In this document: positions 62,539-64,000 of the stretch, in pieces
Layout of the letters: every line of letters starts with the position of its first letter
How positions within the stretch are numbered: the first letter of the stretch is position 1
From: Symsagittifera roscoffensis
Taxonomy: Eukaryota > Xenacoelomorpha > Acoela > Convolutidae
Length of the DNA stretch: 64,000 bases
Assembly: GCF_963678635.1 (NCBI RefSeq)
Contig: NC_087071.1
Coordinates: forward strand, 8,975,842 to 9,039,841
Direction of reading: 5' to 3'
The notes under the pieces: generated by a model
Told to the model about the DNA's origin: nothing
The model's database searches: none
The model's input: only the letters and a program-made list of their open reading frames with translations
Program-made: the position numbers and the translations under genes

Positions 62539-63858
62539 TTATTTGTGCTTGAACATTCTGTGGGTTTTTCTTCTGTTACTTCTTCTATTTTTTCTATTGT
62601 CTTGATGCTTAATTCTTGTATAATAATTTAAGAGGAAGTGACCATAATTTTGATAGATATGGGAATGTATTGGTTGTTCGTATATAATAGGTTCGTAGTC
62701 ATTTTCAACATGTATCATGTTAATTGAAATTGTATTGTCTGTGTCACTTTCACTGTCTGTGGATTCGCAATTTATGTGATTTAATTGCAATTCTGTGCTT
62801 TCGGTATTATCAATACCAGGGGGGTCTGGTTGATTTTCTTCAGTTGTTTGTACTTGATTGATTTGCCTTTGATGTTTAGGTGTACTGCTTCTATAATTTT
62901 ATTGTGAATTTTGATAACGTGTGTTCTTCCTATGTGGTGATTGAGAGTAGTTTCTTGGTCTGTTGTTATAACTTGAATTTCTGTTCTGTGAATTGTCGCG
63001 TGATCTATTTTGATAGCTATTATGTTTTGATCTTTGATAGTTTGATCTGTTGTTAGAATAATCGCGTGATCTATGTTTTTGATATTTATGATTTCGATCA
63101 TTTGAATAGTTTCTATTGCTATCGTTGGAATAATTTCTATTTCTATTATAAGAGGAGTTTCTAGATCGATTATTTGAATAATATCTATTTCTAGAATATG
63201 AATGGGAACTGGTATCAAACGAAAATTCAGGTCGGTTTGAATTTGATCTTGAATAATTATTTCGACACTGATTATGTCGACTGTTTGATCGACTATATCT
63301 GTTTTGTGAGAAATTTCGTGAATTTCTTTGGTTTGGTAATCGTCGTCGATAATTTGGATTTTAAGGTGATTGTTGTCTAGAGTAATTTGAATTATTTGGA
63401 AGTGGTTTTCCTGAACTATTATTATTATGAATGTTTTTGTTGGGTAAATTTCGATCTTTTTTCATGTACTGATGAAATGATTTATTTGGTTCTCTATATT
63501 TTTGTGGTTTATTTTGATTGTCTTGTTGTTTTTGTCTGCCTTCGGCAATGCTGTGTCCGTATCTTCGGCAATAATTGCACCATTTTTTGATTGATGGTTT
63601 ACCTTTAAAATTTGGGTTTTTCTCGTATATGTTTAAGATTTCAGTGATTTTTTCAGATAATTCTGTACCGGAGTCATGAATATTGTTTATTTGTGAAGTA
63701 GTGGTTTGTATGTTGTTGACATATTGTAGCTTTAGGTTTTCTGTTTCATCTAAAACTATAGTGATTTCAGCTTGTTCTAGTTTATCTACTAGTTTCCTAA
63801 AGTCTAAATCTGGTTCTCGGATTGAGGAAGGATGTGATGCTCTCTTTTTTATTGCCAT
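62539..63858 (-). pseudogene. Gag C-terminal part of the env-bearing element
   Basis: The frame 63361-63858 has a zinc knuckle WCNYCRRYGHSIAEG in which the last Cys of CX2CX4HX4C is replaced by Gly. Next, about 62900-63340 is a low-complexity Arg/Asn/Ser/Tyr tract, likely RNA-binding. 62539-62790 is an acidic segment (ESTDSESDTDN). Frames are interrupted at 63361 and near 62790. Confidence 0.7.
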
Positions 63859-64000
63859 TTTTCGTAATTGAGTTTTTAGTCATCATTAAGATCTGTCATC
63901 TTGGTATATTTTATAATCATGGGTATTGAGTGAATATGCTTTTCGGTCTAATGTTTCAATTCTTACTGCGAGTTGTTTAATTGTTTCATTTGGTAGTCTA

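Larger units (their letters stand above)
49988..64000 (-). mobile_element. Env-bearing Ty3/Gypsy-type element, decayed (truncated by window edge)
   Basis: Minus-strand order gag knuckle, protease, RT, RNase H, integrase, Pro/Gln-rich ORF, env-like, post-env remnant, non-coding block. AT-rich, unlike copies A and B, with many stops and frameshifts. Its 5' end is beyond 64000. Confidence 0.8.

Overview
The window reads as a block of nested, mostly broken retrotransposons from a eukaryotic genome, most likely an invertebrate animal. The support is Ty3/Gypsy polyproteins with LTRs, a CR1/Jockey-like LINE with AP-endonuclease and reverse transcriptase, and an env-bearing Gypsy family. There is no bacterial gene structure. 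I cannot name the species. Almost all recognisable genes are on the minus strand.

Region 1 (1-14930) is copy A of a giant Gypsy-type element, cut off by the left window edge. Read right to left it has a 5' LTR (14018-14930), a primer-binding-site candidate, a 3-kb leader full of a CCCCTCCGGATT motif, gag, protease, RT/RNase H, integrase with a C-terminal macrodomain-like segment, and the start of a second long reading frame. Region 2 (15614-43853) is copy B of the same family, same orientation, complete with both LTRs. It shows what lies downstream of pol: a second very large reading frame (26306 to 17351) that starts with a helical/coiled-coil part, holds an SGNH/GDSL hydrolase domain, and runs on for more than 2,300 residues that I cannot assign. 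Without a LINE insertion copy B is about 24.6 kb. Its two LTRs are nearly identical, yet its genes carry several stops and frameshifts.

A CR1/Jockey-like LINE (39270-42909) sits in copy B's leader next to the primer-binding site. Its ORF1 ends in UGA-CUAG and ORF2 continues in the same frame without a start codon, which fits stop-codon readthrough.

Region 3 (43854-45807) is AT-rich flank with one possible host exon. Region 4 (45808-64000) is AT-rich and holds a different, heavily decayed Gypsy family with gag, protease, RT, RNase H, integrase, a Pro/Gln-rich ORF and an env-like gene, in that order on the minus strand. Its 3' part (end of env, a post-env region and a non-coding block) is present twice as a 4.2-kb tandem repeat.

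The main candidate for something undescribed is the giant Gypsy element: a macrodomain-like extension of Pol plus a SGNH-hydrolase giant second ORF in the position where env would normally lie.
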